From Tretioscincus oriximinensis (taxonomy: Eukaryota; Chordata; Lepidosauria; Squamata; Gymnophthalmidae): a DNA stretch of 64,000 nt. Location: positions 299,288 through 363,287 of the forward strand of contig JAJVDF010000461.1 of NCBI GenBank assembly GCA_022410635.1, read 5' to 3'. The notes under the pieces are model-generated. The model had not been told where the DNA came from and did no database searches. It saw only the letters and a list, made by a program, of their open reading frames with translations. Each line of letters starts with the position of its first letter. Within the stretch, counting starts at the first letter, position 1. Shown one piece after another: positions 21,779 to 32,682 of the stretch. The translations under genes and the position numbers were made by a program.

Positions 21779-23162
21779 CCTCTGACCAGTGCCGGGAGTA
21801 TTTGCACCATCAATCTCATGCCTGGAGCCCCAAAAATTCAGACCTTGGGGGAGTCATCATGTGTGCAAAATGTGCATGCTCAATTTGGTGATGTCACTTC
21901 CAGGGCGGGGCCGTGTATAACATCATTTATGATGTCACTTCCATCCTCCGAGGTGCCCTTTCTGGAAGCAGGACCCGGAAGTCACATCACTAATCAGGAA
22001 ATGGGGTTAGACGAATTTCATCATGCGTTGCTGTGCGAAAATTTGTACGCCGTGACTGGACGGGAGCCCTGTGGAAAGAGCTCTGTTGGACTAGGAAGCA
22101 GGGCGTCTACGTTAATTGCATGGAAAAGGCCAGGCACCCTGTTACTTCCAAGGGCAAGAAAAGTCCATTCTAGAGGCCTCTGTGCAGCACCGCTATTATA
22201 CGTTTCTTTACTGTACGAGACCTTGCTGCCAGCAGTCAATCAGGATCCATGTCACCATGATGTCAGCATCCCTCCCGTATCCACTTGCCCCCTTGCTTGG
22301 AGCTCTCTGCCGCTGCAGCCCAAGAGAGCAGGTACATGCAAACNGGTCGTGATGCCACTATCCTATAAAATGGCTGTTTTGGCGCACGTGTGGAGGGGCC
22401 CTATGAGTACTTCCAAATCTAGGAACAAACATTCCCTGCTTTGGGAAGAAGTTGAATCAACATTCGACTAGAGTGTCTTAGTGCACTACAGAAATGTGTC
22501 CCCTGCTACTATTCTCCAAAATGGAAGGCCTACCCTTTCGATTGCTCAGGAAATCGCACCTAACAGAAGGTGAGTGCCACAGGGGGAACGAGAGATCTAA
22601 AAAAGGGCATAAAACAGACAATATTTATGTGAGAGAACTTCCTCATAACGATCACTGAACGAAGGCAGGGCTATTAGCACTCTAGATTTAGAGCCAATAG
22701 ACTTTTCGGAATGCTGCGTGAGGCNCATAAAAATATAGACATGAGATAACATTTTCTGCTGAGTCACACGCAAACTGCAGTCTCCGAATTTCTCATAAAG
22801 TCTTGCATTAAATATTCAAACTTCTTTTCCAACTTTGCAATGCATTTTTAATTTCCTCTACTTTGGAAGAGGGTGTAAAATATAATGCTTCCCCCCCTAA
22901 CTTTGACAAAAGCATAAGCGCGACTCTGCTCCTATAATGCCATCAGATTAATAGCGGATGTAAAACTTCTATCTCAGAAGGATTCATCCGTTGCTCACTC
23001 TAGGTTTTCAGGGCAAAGACCCACAAGTGCATAATAAGAGGACGTCATCTTCCCATTTGTGTTTCTCTTTATGAACTTGTTTTAAATCCGTCATCTTTCA
23101 TGTAGCCAATAAGATTTAGTTGCCTAGTGCTATCACTGATAAAAGGAAGCCAATGTGCAGTC
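21775..23162. other. No recognisable feature; TGATGTCA motifs near the left end
   Basis: GGTGATGTCACTTCC at about 21888, ATGATGTCACTTCC at about 21929 and GGAAGTCACATCAC at about 21977 are similar words, possibly from one decayed repeat. The open frame to 22471 starts in the C tract and shows no family signature. Confidence 0.4.
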
Positions 23163-23400
23163 TAAGGTGGGATTCAAATAATTTCACAACTGGTTGTCAA
23201 CCCTAATGATGTTTATTTCCAGTTACTGCTTCCTGGAATGCCATTTTAAGTAACGTTTGTTCCATGAAGCAGCAAGCGGAAGTGACACCTTGAGCGATGT
23301 GATTTCTGGCAGGAGGTGGGGCCTGGGAGTGGGGAGGGACTATTTGATGCAGGTAACAACCAGTCTGCTAAACTCAACAAAAATTAGGTACCGGTTCTAG
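23163..23400. mobile_element. Possible MITE remnant (GGTGGGATTCAAATAATTT end)
   Basis: AAGGTGGGATTCAAATAATT then CACAACTGGTTG at the left, and AAAATTAGGTACCGGTTC at the right, resemble the ends of a squamate MITE type that I recall only loosely. No target duplication seen. Confidence 0.35.
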
Positions 23401-23621
23401 CGTACAGCGTTGGAGCATCAACATCAGTAATTTCTACTATTAATAAGGCCCGCACTGATGAGTCCAACATTCCCAGGTCTTCTATTGGTCTTTGTGGATC
23501 AATGACTGGATTGGAACTTTGGTGCGCGTGTGTCACTGCTGCCGTAAGCTGNCTGGCCATCAACCCAACATGGAGGAGAAGGCAGCCTCTGGCACCCAGC
23601 CCAAATTCACTGCTGCCACCC

Positions 23622-23842
23622 ACCAATGGATACTAGGATGGATGTCTGGATGTTGCCTCTGGGATGGAGTAACAGGCAGGTCTCCTGAAATACCATTTGC
23701 AGGGAGTCATGAACAGGAGCATATTTTGCTTTCCTCTGTTCGGACTGCCCAGTTGCATCTGGTGGGCCTCTGTGTGGGACAGAATGCTGGACTTGATGGG
23801 CTGTAGCCTGATCCAGTATGGCTCTTCCTATGTTCTTATGTA
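23622..23842 (+). mobile_element. CR1-a LINE 3' end
   Basis: AATGGATACTAGGATGGATG through GAACAGGAGCATATTTTGCT to CTTCCTATGTTCTTATG. Young-subfamily 3' UTR with most of the ORF2 part lost. Confidence 0.88.
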
Positions 23843-24992
23843 ATGCCTGTGGTGCCTGGACCCAGTGAAGCATATGGTAACTGCTCCTGCTGATGTATGG
23901 CGTGATTGCCGCCACTTGCCAATGGCTGCGGTGTTCAGCACTACTGGGTAGCTTTTAGGCACCTTCCCTCACCAACTGCAACTGCCCTGGGGAAGAGGCT
24001 GAGGAACTGAATCCATGACCTTCTGCTTTCAAGGAGTTTTCCTTACCACTAAGTGATTTTTTCTATAATGTAACTTTTGTCATTAGTAAATGACAAATGA
24101 CACAATCATTAAGAGATGGTCTTTCAACTGAGAGATCCATTTTCAAAATCCTGTATTGGCTGTTGGGAGTGTTGAGCACCTTCTACTGAATTGCCACAAA
24201 GATTTCTGAAGCTATTATTAAATAAAAATTACCTTTATATCAATAGATTACAGCTCTCTCCCTCCTTCCTTCTCCTCCTCGGTGTATGTGAATTGTACTC
24301 ACCACCACCCACATAAACAAAACCCAAAGAGAGTCCTTTCTGAGATAGAGAGAACAATTTGGATTTTATTAATTAACTTATTACTTCATAGAGGAGGGAA
24401 AAATTGTCTGTGTCCAAGCTTACAAAGAGAGAATGGACTGTGTGTGATATTGTTCCATTTATTAGATGTTCTGCCATAAGAATATTAACCAGCTCTTTAA
24501 GAATTGCTCCAGCCATTTGAATTTAGACAGCCTTAAAAGGCCAACAGGCAGCCTTTGTGTATCTCCAGTCTGCTTTTAATTTACAATTCTTCGAAATCTA
24601 TCTTGATGCCCTGAGAAATGAAGTCCCGTTCGTATTATTACTTCAGTCCTGAAATGCTAATGAATATCTTGATAAAAAGAGGGGGGGGGGACCTTCTTTT
24701 TTNCTCAACAAATTATAAGAAACTCCAACTAAACTTGGAAGTCAGGAAGGAGAAGCTAGAGAACATGTTATTTAGGTGTATCAAGTCATTCAGTTGATTT
24801 GGGAAGGGAAACTGCTGCTATAGAATACCCCAAATATTAAGTCNGGACCATAATTTCCCAGCTCAAATTGAATAGGAACATTTGGAGTGAAAGCAACGAG
24901 GTTCCATGCAAGAGGCCAACACAGAATAACCATCAAGATCCAATTATCGCCTTCAGGCATATAACCTGTTTCCATGTCTGCGACCATCTTCT
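23843..24992. other. Mostly unique; SINE-A fragment at about 24105-24200
   Basis: AAGAGATGGTCTTTCAACTG, GAGAGATCCATTTTCAAAAT and GAGCACCTTCTACTGAATTG form a decayed SINE-A head. The rest, including 24.48-24.66 kb, is non-repetitive and unassigned. Confidence 0.45.
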
Positions 24993-25242
24993 AGGCACAG
25001 TGTACAGGGGTTAAGATGAAGAGATGCCGAGTTCAAAGCTCTGTATCGGCCGTGGAGAAGGGGGAGCATTCTCTACCGGTCTCAGCTTTAGCCAACCCAG
25101 CTATTTGAAAGCAAGAAATTATGATTAGATAAATGGGAACCATCACAGCATGGTGGGAAAGACAAAAAAATAAGCTCGTAAGCCGCTTTGAGTCACTTCA
25201 GGTAAGAAAAAGCAGGATATAAAAACCCAGTTCTTCTTCTTG
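24993..25242 (+). mobile_element. SINE-A
   Basis: AGGCACAGTGTACAGGGGTTAAG head, then CAACCCAGCTATTTGAAAGC, AACCATCACAGCATGGTG, GCCGCTTTGAGTCACTTCAG, and TATAAAAACCCAG with a short TTC tail. Confidence 0.82.
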
Positions 25243-26933
25243 TACATGGCTTTCTTATCCTTCAAGGTCCCTTCAGATGACCTATTTAATTCTGGAATAA
25301 CCCACCTGTGAGTACCTCCCCACTTACTAATATTCCTGTCACATTACACGTCTGATCCTTCATTGCTGCTCTCGACTTGCTAGTTCTCAGCATTCTCTAC
25401 GAGCCGAGAGCCAATGAAATTTCACGCCTAGCCTTGAAATCTCACAATTTTCCCGCTATGGAACAGCATACGAAGGCATTTACAGTAGAAAAAAAGGGGG
25501 AGTGGAAAATCCGAAACAATGTGGCCTTTTAGCAAATGGATTACCGAGGCTGTGTCACACACAGATGAGGTGTATTCTTCATGATGCTACTACCTTAACT
25601 GTAGACAAACGTCATCTGCAAGAAGCCTTAGTTGAAGTCCGTCTTCTTCAGCCTTGAAATTAGTGCAGTTATTCCTGTAGAAAACTAGACGGACAGATAA
25701 CCAGAATCATGCCTACGCTTCTCACAGAAGTGTTGAGATTGGCTTCCAGTTTAAAAGGTTTCAAAAGGGGTTCACAGAAACCAGGACTATCAATGACTAT
25801 TAGTCCTAATGATCAAGTTCTAGAAAATTACAAACAGAGCAACGTTATGCTGATCTCCTGCTGGTAGACTTCTCTGGGCACCTGGTTGGTCACTGTCAGA
25901 ACAAACTGCTGAACTAGCTGGGTCATGAGTATAATCCAGGGTCCTTATGTCTTGTTTTGATTTTTTCAGGATACATTTTGATCTTTTATAGAAGAAATCA
26001 TGGTTTGGAAAGATCATTCAGAGCTTCAACTCTCACCAGTTCCCCTTGCGGAAATGTTTTATGATTTACCAATCTAAACAGAAACCAATATTGCATCTAC
26101 ATAAGGCAGGGTCCTAGTCTCACAGACAGTGTACCTACCGTCATGCTGGAATATCTCANTATGAGCCCACAAAAGTTGGTAGGAGGCTGTTAAACATTTG
26201 CAGCAACCTTCAAAACCCTCCTGCCTCTACGGCAGATGGAAGTGGATCCAGAGACTAGCAACGTTTTCATTCTGCCTCAGAGCAGTTGTTCTGTGTCATG
26301 AAGGTTGATCGCTGGAGGTTGGCCATGGAGTCAATCCTTTACATTGTAGAGTCAACCATGCATGATCCTAGCTCATATAAAAACATACACTTGCCACCAA
26401 CGTGCCTCAGTTTTTTCCTAATAATGTCACTTCCATTTTGGGGTAGATGTTTGAGGAAACATATTTTCAATATGTTTTGACAGCCAGTCTCGCTATCAGG
26501 TCCGTTAGTTATCTGGTTGTCTCCTGGACCAATGCCAAAGTCAATATGAGTCTGAGTCCCTTTGGGTGGGGAACACGAGTGCACCAAAATCCTGTCCAAT
26601 TGGACAGGATGCACAAAGCCCATCTCCCACCAACACACATCCCAGCATACACTTGCATGACCCCAGTTCAGGCTGAATCAATGGAGGCTACTGCCACCCA
26701 CTTCAAGACAATGGAGGACAGTAACACCCACTTCTACCTTCGCTTAGCAGGGAAGCCACTCCCACAAGCAGGGAGTGAAAGCAGAACCCACACTCATGTT
26801 ACAGTACGAAATATAAAAAATACTAGTGGAATTAGCCCGTGCATTACAGTGATGCAATGAGCTTTACCCTCTCCTATCCCTTGCCCCCATCCATCCCATT
26901 CCCCACAGACAGGGTGTGTGAAGACTTTATTTG
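25243..26933. other. No recognisable feature
   Basis: About 1.7 kb without repeat signatures. The open frame at 26447-26860 has no family motif and no supporting splice context. Confidence 0.4.
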
Positions 26934-27133
26934 TAGGCTGACCAGATGACCCCTTTGGGGGGGATTGAAAACCCATTTTGGGGATGTCCCCCGGTTTTTT
27001 CTGAGGAAAAAACCCAAAACAAAATTAGAAAAAAATCTTTTTGGGAAAAAATTTCCTCAGAAAAAACGGGGAGGAACCCCAAAAATGGGTTTTCAACACT
27101 CCCCCCCCCCAAAGGGGTCATCTGGTCAGCCTA
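26934..27133. mobile_element. Palindromic MITE, TAGGCTGACCAGATGACCCC termini
   Basis: The left end TAGGCTGACCAGATGACCCC is exactly inverted at the right end (GGGGTCATCTGGTCAGCCTA), and the palindrome extends inward through GGTTTTTTCTGAGG and CCTCAGAAAAAACGG. Same family as 41261-41478. Flanks here do not show a clean 8-bp duplication (tttatttg against tttacagc). Confidence 0.85.
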
Positions 27134-27164
27134 TTTACAGCCTTCACATTCGCACACAAAAGCA

Positions 27165-27246
27165 TAGGCTGACCAGATAACCCTTTTTGGGTGGGGTTCA
27201 AAACCCATTTTTGGGGTGCCTCCCATTTTTGGGGTGCCTCCAAGTA
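27165..27246 (+). mobile_element. Half copy of the same palindromic MITE
   Basis: TAGGCTGACCAGATAACCC, then CAAAACCCATTTTTGGGGTG with a duplicated CCATTTTTGGGGTGCCTCC. Only the left half is present before SINE-A starts. Confidence 0.72.
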
Positions 27247-27536
27247 TTGAGGCACGGTGGGGCAGAGATTAAGAAAAAGGTATTTCAATCGATGGGCTTG
27301 TTCTTGAAACCCTGTGATGGCTGTGGAGAGGGGTGGGCACCCTCTGCTGGCCTCAGCTTCAAGCAAACCAGCTGTTCGAACACAACATGAATTTTTGTGA
27401 GAAGATAAATGGGAACCAACACAATGTTTGGGGGAGGGGAGGACTGAATAGATTTAAGCTCTTGGGAAAAATTAACCTTGCAAGAGGCTCTGAAAAATAG
27501 CTGGGAATAAAAAACAGATTTTTCTTCTTTTTCCTT
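27247..27536 (+). mobile_element. SINE-A
   Basis: TTGAGGCACGGTGGGGCAGA and GATTAAG head, CCTCTGCTGGCCTCAGCTTC, AAACCAGCTGTTCGAACAC, GATAAATGGGAACCAACAC, tail ending TTTTTCTTCTTTTTCC. It begins exactly where the MITE half copy ends. Confidence 0.78.
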
Positions 27537-27583
27537 TTAGCAAACTGCAGGATAAAATCTTGTATTCTTCCCCTGCCTCTCCA

Positions 27584-27640
27584 GCCACTGAAGGAGGAGG
27601 AGGAGGAGAATAAGGAGGAGAAGGAGAAGAAGAAGAAGCA
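27584..27640 (+). repeat. GGA/GAA purine-rich run
   Basis: AGGAGGAGGAGGAGAATAAG and GAGAAGAAGAAGAAGC. Confidence 0.85.
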
Positions 27641-28404
27641 ATGTTAACTCCTTGACCAAATATAATGAAAATGGTGGGGACAGAAGGCACTTCAGACCCA
27701 GTAGCAAGGTGGATATGGATGATTTTTCTCCTTATGTGCTTGTAAACCACAGTCAGCATAAAATAACTAAAAAAGACAGAGGGAAGCAAGCAGAGTAGCC
27801 ATTTTTTGCCTTATCGCCTTGATTAAAACTGAAATGAGCCCAACCTCATGGAACAATAAACATCTATTAGCTTCTGAAAGTCATTGTTGGGATACAGCGG
27901 CTGCTTAGAGGACTTTCAAATTTTAACAGAACGGCCAATGAAGAGATACAGCTGTTTCCCTGTGAGAAGCCAGTCAAACATTCAAAGCAATCATCTGAGC
28001 TAATTTAATTTTTATCTCCTAATTTCCACATCTGCAGCTATTGAGGCATATTTACAAATGTGCTAAGCGATTCAATGTTTCCACCTCTTGTGTCAATCTT
28101 GCAGAGTTTTGAAGCAAAGCAGCTGTAGCTTGAGTGGGATCGCAGGACTGGACGGGCTTATTTCTTGGAGGCAATCATTTCTACTCATTTTCCAGAAGGT
28201 TTATTACATGGCCAACTCAANGCTGGTTGCGACATGGAAATTATGGAATGCTGTCAAAAAGTCCAAGCTTCAGGAAGTAAACGGCAAACTTTGACCCCCA
28301 GGAAAGTTGCTGTTTCTCAGTTTCATCCTGACAGACAATTAAAGACATTCTCTTGTCTCTTTCTAAACACAAACATTTTGATACTGTGTGATGATGAAAC
28401 TTAA
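27641..28404. other. Non-repetitive AT-rich block, possible conserved element
   Basis: The 27.83-28.08 kb part has no repeat similarity that I can see and a homopolymer-poor composition of the sort seen in conserved non-coding elements. That is impression only. Confidence 0.3.
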
Positions 28405-28831
28405 TCAAATCTTCCTTTGTAGTTTCTTTGTTCAAGGACTGCAGTCCTGAGGTCTGAGATAGAATGTCCTGGAAGGTTCAGCAACTGGTTTCTTTCTGTT
28501 GCCATTTTGAATATCTAATTTGTGTCCATTTATTCTCTGGCGTATGGATTTTTCTGTTTGCCCAATGTAGAGTGTAGAGGGGCATTGTTGGCAGGAAATG
28601 GAATANACCACATTAGAAGACAAACATGTAAAAGTGCCTTTAATATTGTGGGTGATGTGATCAGGTCCCGTGACGACATTGCCAGGGTGGATGTGTGAGC
28701 AGAGTTGACATCTGGGTTTGTGGCAGGATCTTGGTCCCCTTTCTTTATCCATGTTCTGTGTCCTCTGATATGTGAGTAGTTGTTTGAGTTTGGGTGGTTG
28801 TTTGTAAGCCAGCAAAGGTTTACCACCAAGT
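28405..28831 (-). pseudogene. Penelope-like element (PLE), GIY-YIG endonuclease region
   Basis: Minus-strand codons (28815 downward) give a cysteine-rich segment CHKPRCQLCSHI, then GTFTCLSSNVXYSISCQQCP and TLYIGQTEKSIRQRINGHK, the pattern of the PLE C-terminal GIY-YIG nuclease (YIG kept, arginine and histidine following). The frame changes after KKPVAE to PSRTFYLRPQDCSP and stops. The copy at 48.1-48.5 kb changes frame at the same place. Both ends are truncated: it joins CR1-b sequence at about 28832, and the true PLE 3' terminus is absent on the left. In PLEs this nuclease nicks target DNA for priming. Confidence 0.85.
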
Positions 28832-29058
28832 TATTTTCAGCCAATTGTTCCAGCTTGCCTAGAACTTTTGAATCCTTTCTCTATGTTGCTTAGTATTAGC
28901 AACCCCTCATAACATTGTGTCATCAGCAAATTTGATAGGTTTTCATTCAATATCCTATTGTTTTTCCTATATTCAAACAAAACCCTTCCTATTTGCTGAA
29001 ATAATAGTGCGTCCTTGAATAATTCTTTTAGTTGAATGCAAATATTGCAGTCTTGCTC
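28832..29058 (-). mobile_element. CR1-b ORF2 fragment (reverse transcriptase FADD region)
   Basis: Read on the minus strand it matches 46083-46310 nearly base for base: GAGAGCAAGACTGCAATATT, then CTATCAAATTTGCTGATGAC (encoding KFADD, the CR1 catalytic motif) and GAACAATTGGCTGAAAATAA. It starts at the same base as the 46-kb copy, directly after an ATT run, and is cut by the PLE fragment. Confidence 0.87.
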
Positions 29059-29060
29059 TC

Positions 29061-29098
<38 letters not shown>

Positions 29099-29118
29099 CA
29101 AGAACAAGAACAACAAGA
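29059..29118 (+). repeat. AAT microsatellite grading to AAC/AAG
   Basis: About twelve AAT units then ACAACAAGAACAAGAAC. Lies at the 5' boundary of the antisense CR1-b copy, as an ATT run does at 45976-46082. Confidence 0.92.
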
Positions 29119-29362
29119 AGAACATAAGAAAATAGGAACATAAGAACGTAAGAAGAGCCATACTGGATCAGGCCACAGCCCATCGAGTTCTATGTCACAC
29201 AGAGGCCCACCAGATGCACCTGGGCAGTCCGAACAGAGGAAAGCAAAATATGCTGCTCCTGTTCGTGACTCCCTGCAAATGGTATTTCAAGAGTCCTGCC
29301 TGTTGCTCCATCCCNGAGGCTACATCCAGACAACTATCTTAGTATCCATTTATACCATTTAT
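29119..29362 (-). mobile_element. CR1-a LINE 3' end
   Basis: GAACATAAGAACGTAAGAAG, AGAGCCATACTGGATCAGGC, GCACCTGGGCAGTCCGAACA, ending near TATCCATTTATACCATTTAT. Confidence 0.9.
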
Positions 29363-29445
29363 AGGAGCAGCAGCAGAAGAAGGAGGAGTAGGAGGAAAAG
29401 GAGAAGAAGAAAAAGAAGAAAAAAGAAAAAGAAGAAGAAGAAAGT
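29363..29445 (+). repeat. Purine-rich AGC/GGA/AAG run
   Basis: GCAGCAGCAGAAGAAGGAGG through AAGAAGAAGAAAG. Confidence 0.85.
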
Positions 29446-31394
29446 CCACTGCGATATAGTCCACTGTATCCCTTTGGAAATTTGGATTCATTGATACAGA
29501 TTCTGTACTGCGGTGTCCCAGTTAACATCTCTGCCTTAGTCTTGTCAAGGGAAGCGTTTTGCTCCTTTGTTCCTTTCACTTCCATACAAATATATATATA
29601 TATATATACAGTTTTGTGGCTGTGATTCTGTCACAGTCTATGGGCTAATGAGAACTTGCTAATGAGCAAGTACAACCATAGTTAGGGAACACGATCACAC
29701 TTACAAGAGAAAGGTATAGATTTGTTTCCATTAAGTTTCAATCTGCCATGGCACTTGCCTAGAAGACTTCCCACTTCATTATCAGCTTCTGTTTGGAGTA
29801 CATAGACTGTAATATCTGGCAGAACACAAACATTTTCTGGACTGAAAGCTTTCAAGTGAATTAAACTTACAGTCAATACACCAATTTATACTGAAAAGCA
29901 TTACTACTACTACTATTGTTATTGTTATTTTATTAAGTTTATATTATATTATTTTATTAAGTTTCCTCATACACAGTATGGAAGTGTTTGTGTTTAGCTT
30001 ATCCCTATGACCATTGGAACTTTCGCAAGGATATACAACCATCAAAGATATTAGAGCAGAATACATGATGGAGAATAACTTTATTATTGCTCAAGATGCC
30101 ACTGCATTTCTTTTGGAATTGCACCAAAAGCACCAACTATTAACAAAAACAGCAGTCAAAATATTCAGAAGAATTCGCAGCCACACTGGATGGTTTGAAT
30201 TCTAACAAAAGACCTTTTGTTATTTTGTGGTTATTATTGATTGCTGCCTGATATCATGCAGTGGGTTCTAGTTTTTTCAATTTGTCTGACTCTCTATTTA
30301 ACTATCACCAACTCTCTTCCTTACTCACTGCCTCTTCCTTACTCACTGCCTCTTCCTCCTTCTATCTGTCTGTCTCTCTATCCATTTGTCTGTCTGTCTG
30401 TCATTCTTTCATTCTATCGTTCTATTGTTCTATTATTCTATCATTCTATTGTGCTATCGTTCATTCTATCATTCTATCCAGATATTGTTCTATTGATATC
30501 ATTCTATTGTTCTATCTACAGTACTCCAGTATCTCTTTCTTTCCTTTGCTCCTTTCCTTGGATTCCTTTCCTATCCACCCTTCCCAGGTCCAAAATACCA
30601 CGGCAGTGCGGCTGCCTTGTTTGACATGGGGCTGCCCGGATATTTGGAAGCCAGGGAGGGGGGCCCTGGGGTCCTCNTCATCAATCTTCAAAGCATTTGC
30701 CAATAACATGTGGACCAATAGCAAAATCCATAATAGAGCAGTTACAAGGGGAACGTGGGAGCAGCGGCCTATACAACCCCTGTTCAAACATCAGTGCTGG
30801 GTTTTGAGACAATGGTCATTCTAAACAATGGATGGTTCTTTAAAAAAAAATGCACAAGGTCGTCAGCACTTGGGAAGACGTTCGGCCAAATCAGAGTCAT
30901 TCCACACTCTTAAGCTTCATTAGGAACCCACACAATCTTGTCCCAAATGTGATTTGCTACATTTAAGGCGCTTAATGGCCCTCCATTTCTTTCTACATGA
31001 CTAGAAACAGCTCATTATCCTCAGAATTTGCTGCTTTCATCTCTTACGAAGTGTGGACATGTAAAAATGAGCTGTCCTTTAATCTGATAAATGCTGTGTG
31101 TATGTGTATTGAGGATAATAGACGGTTCCTTTACATAATTATTATCTCCTTAAGGGGTAAGGATATATTATTTGAGAAAAGCATTAGTAGATAAATCTGC
31201 TCAAAACAAATGTTTTCCTGATTTCTTTGATTAGCTGCAGTATTTTTGTTTTATTTGTTTTATTTGCCACAACTGGTAGTTTTTTCCCTGCTCAAAAGTT
31301 CAGGATCCCTATTATGTCCTTTCCCATACACTGGCATAGGTACAATGGGGCAGCTGATGTGCTGCCCAGGGATCCCCAGGGTTGGAAAGTAAAA
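29446..31394. other. Mostly unique with several simple repeats
   Basis: Contains a TA run at 29588-29608, an ACT/ATT-rich stretch at 29906-29960 and an imperfect TCTG/TCTA/TTCTA array at 30355-30525. The 30.95-31.2 kb part is non-repetitive and unassigned. Confidence 0.45.
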
Positions 31395-31648
31395 TTCCCG
31401 CACATGTGCAGTCTAGTTCATCCTTNTGTCTCACACAGTAGCCCACCAGTTGCACTTGGCAATCTGAATAAGAAGAGGACAAAACACTCACCTGATCTTG
31501 AATACCTGCAAATGGTATTTCAGGAATTCTGCCTGTTCTCCAATCCNAATTGCTATTGATACACCTGCCTTCCATGAATTTGTCTTATCCTATTCTGAAG
31601 CTATCCAAGCTGCCAGCTACTACCACCTCCTGTGGAAGTGAATTCTTT
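31395..31648 (-). mobile_element. CR1-a (older subfamily) fragment
   Basis: GTCTCACACAGTAGCCCACC, ACCTGCAAATGGTATTTCAG, GAAGCTATCCAAGCTGCCAG, ACCACCTCCTGTGGAAGTGA. The octamer end is missing on the left. Confidence 0.82.
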
Positions 31649-32114
31649 CTTACCTGCTTCCTTTGACTGTTTGATCAGTAACCAACCTGAATAGCTTTAA
31701 GGAAGAATCAGACTAATGATAGGGCTCAGAACCTTGGACTCACCACACNTACGCCTGCGGCAATAGTGCTGTAGTCTGCCCGGGCATCATGGCAGAAAGG
31801 GCAGCCTCTGGCCAGTGAATGACCCAAACCCTTTGTCCCTTGGCTTTCCAAGCCTGCATTTTTGCAGGCTTTCTACTAGTCTTATACTAATTGAGAGACG
31901 TATGCCAGAAGTGCATGTTTCTAAGGAAGTACACACAGCTATGGCTAAAGCCCTCGTATGGGACAGACAGTTGCCCGATTGGGGGCAGATTTGACAGCAC
32001 GAACATTGAGCCCTCCCTTCCAGATCAGGTCCAATCTGGAGCTTGATTACTAGGGGCACCCGGAGACCTTCAGGTGCCCTGAGTAATGAAGATCCAGGGT
32101 TGGGTCTGGTGCGG
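31649..32114. other. No recognisable feature
   Basis: Unassigned. Confidence 0.4.
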
Positions 32115-32262
32115 AAGTCCCCCAAACAGGGAGGAGCAGGGAGGGAGGAAGAGGAAGAAGAGGAGGGGTTAGAAGAAAAGGAAGAGGGAGAGGAGGGAGG
32201 GACAGAGGGGAAAGGAGGNGGGAGGGAAGAGCAGGGGGAGGGAAGAGATGGAGGAGTACCCC
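32115..32262 (+). repeat. GGA/GAA purine-rich tract
   Basis: Imperfect GGGAGGAAGAGG-type repeats with one N. Open frames across it are low-complexity artefacts. Confidence 0.88.
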
Positions 32263-32370
32263 AAAACCTATGGGCCAAAGTTTTATCCCTCTACTAGTGT
32301 AAATAAAATCCACTTGTGAAATATTTGCTTATCCTGTATATTACAATGCAACCACTAGATGCTCACAATG

Positions 32371-32682
32371 GGACATAAGAACATAAGAGGAACCTTGCAG
32401 AATGTGGCCAGAGTACATCTACTCCATGTTTCTGTGGCCCACCAGTCTCAAGTAGAAGAAGGCAATACCCTCATTTGTTCTTGATTCCCTGCAAATGGCA
32501 TTTCAGGGACACTTCCTGTTTTCCCATCATAATGGCCACTGATACTCCTGTCTTCCATTAATTTATCTAACCTTATTTTGAAGTTATCCGGGCTGCTAGC
32601 CACCACCACCTCTTCTGGAAGTGAATTCCATAATGACCCTCTGGGTGAAAAAATACTTTTCCTGGTCTGTCCTAACTCACGA
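32371..32682 (-). mobile_element. CR1-a (older subfamily) 3' end
   Basis: GGACATAAGAACATAAGAGG at the left, CTCAAGTAGAAGAAGGC, CTGCAAATGGCATTTCAGGG, ACCACCACCTCTTCTGGAAG, CTCTGGGTGAAAAAATAC at the right. Confidence 0.88.

Noticed and set aside
21707..22471. 254-codon frame starting with proline-rich sequence
   Set aside because: Begins in the poly-C tract; the rest has no domain signature, contains an N codon, and overlaps other equally open frames.
26447..26860. 137-codon frame as a possible gene
   Set aside because: No recognisable domain, no exon context, and composition like the flanks.
26934..27133. 8-bp target duplication for the 26.9-kb MITE
   Set aside because: Flanks tttatttg and tttacagc agree at only the first four bases, so I do not claim a duplication here.
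32043..32313. Glutamate-rich frame and its proline/serine-rich antisense
   Set aside because: Both read the GGA/GAA purine tract.
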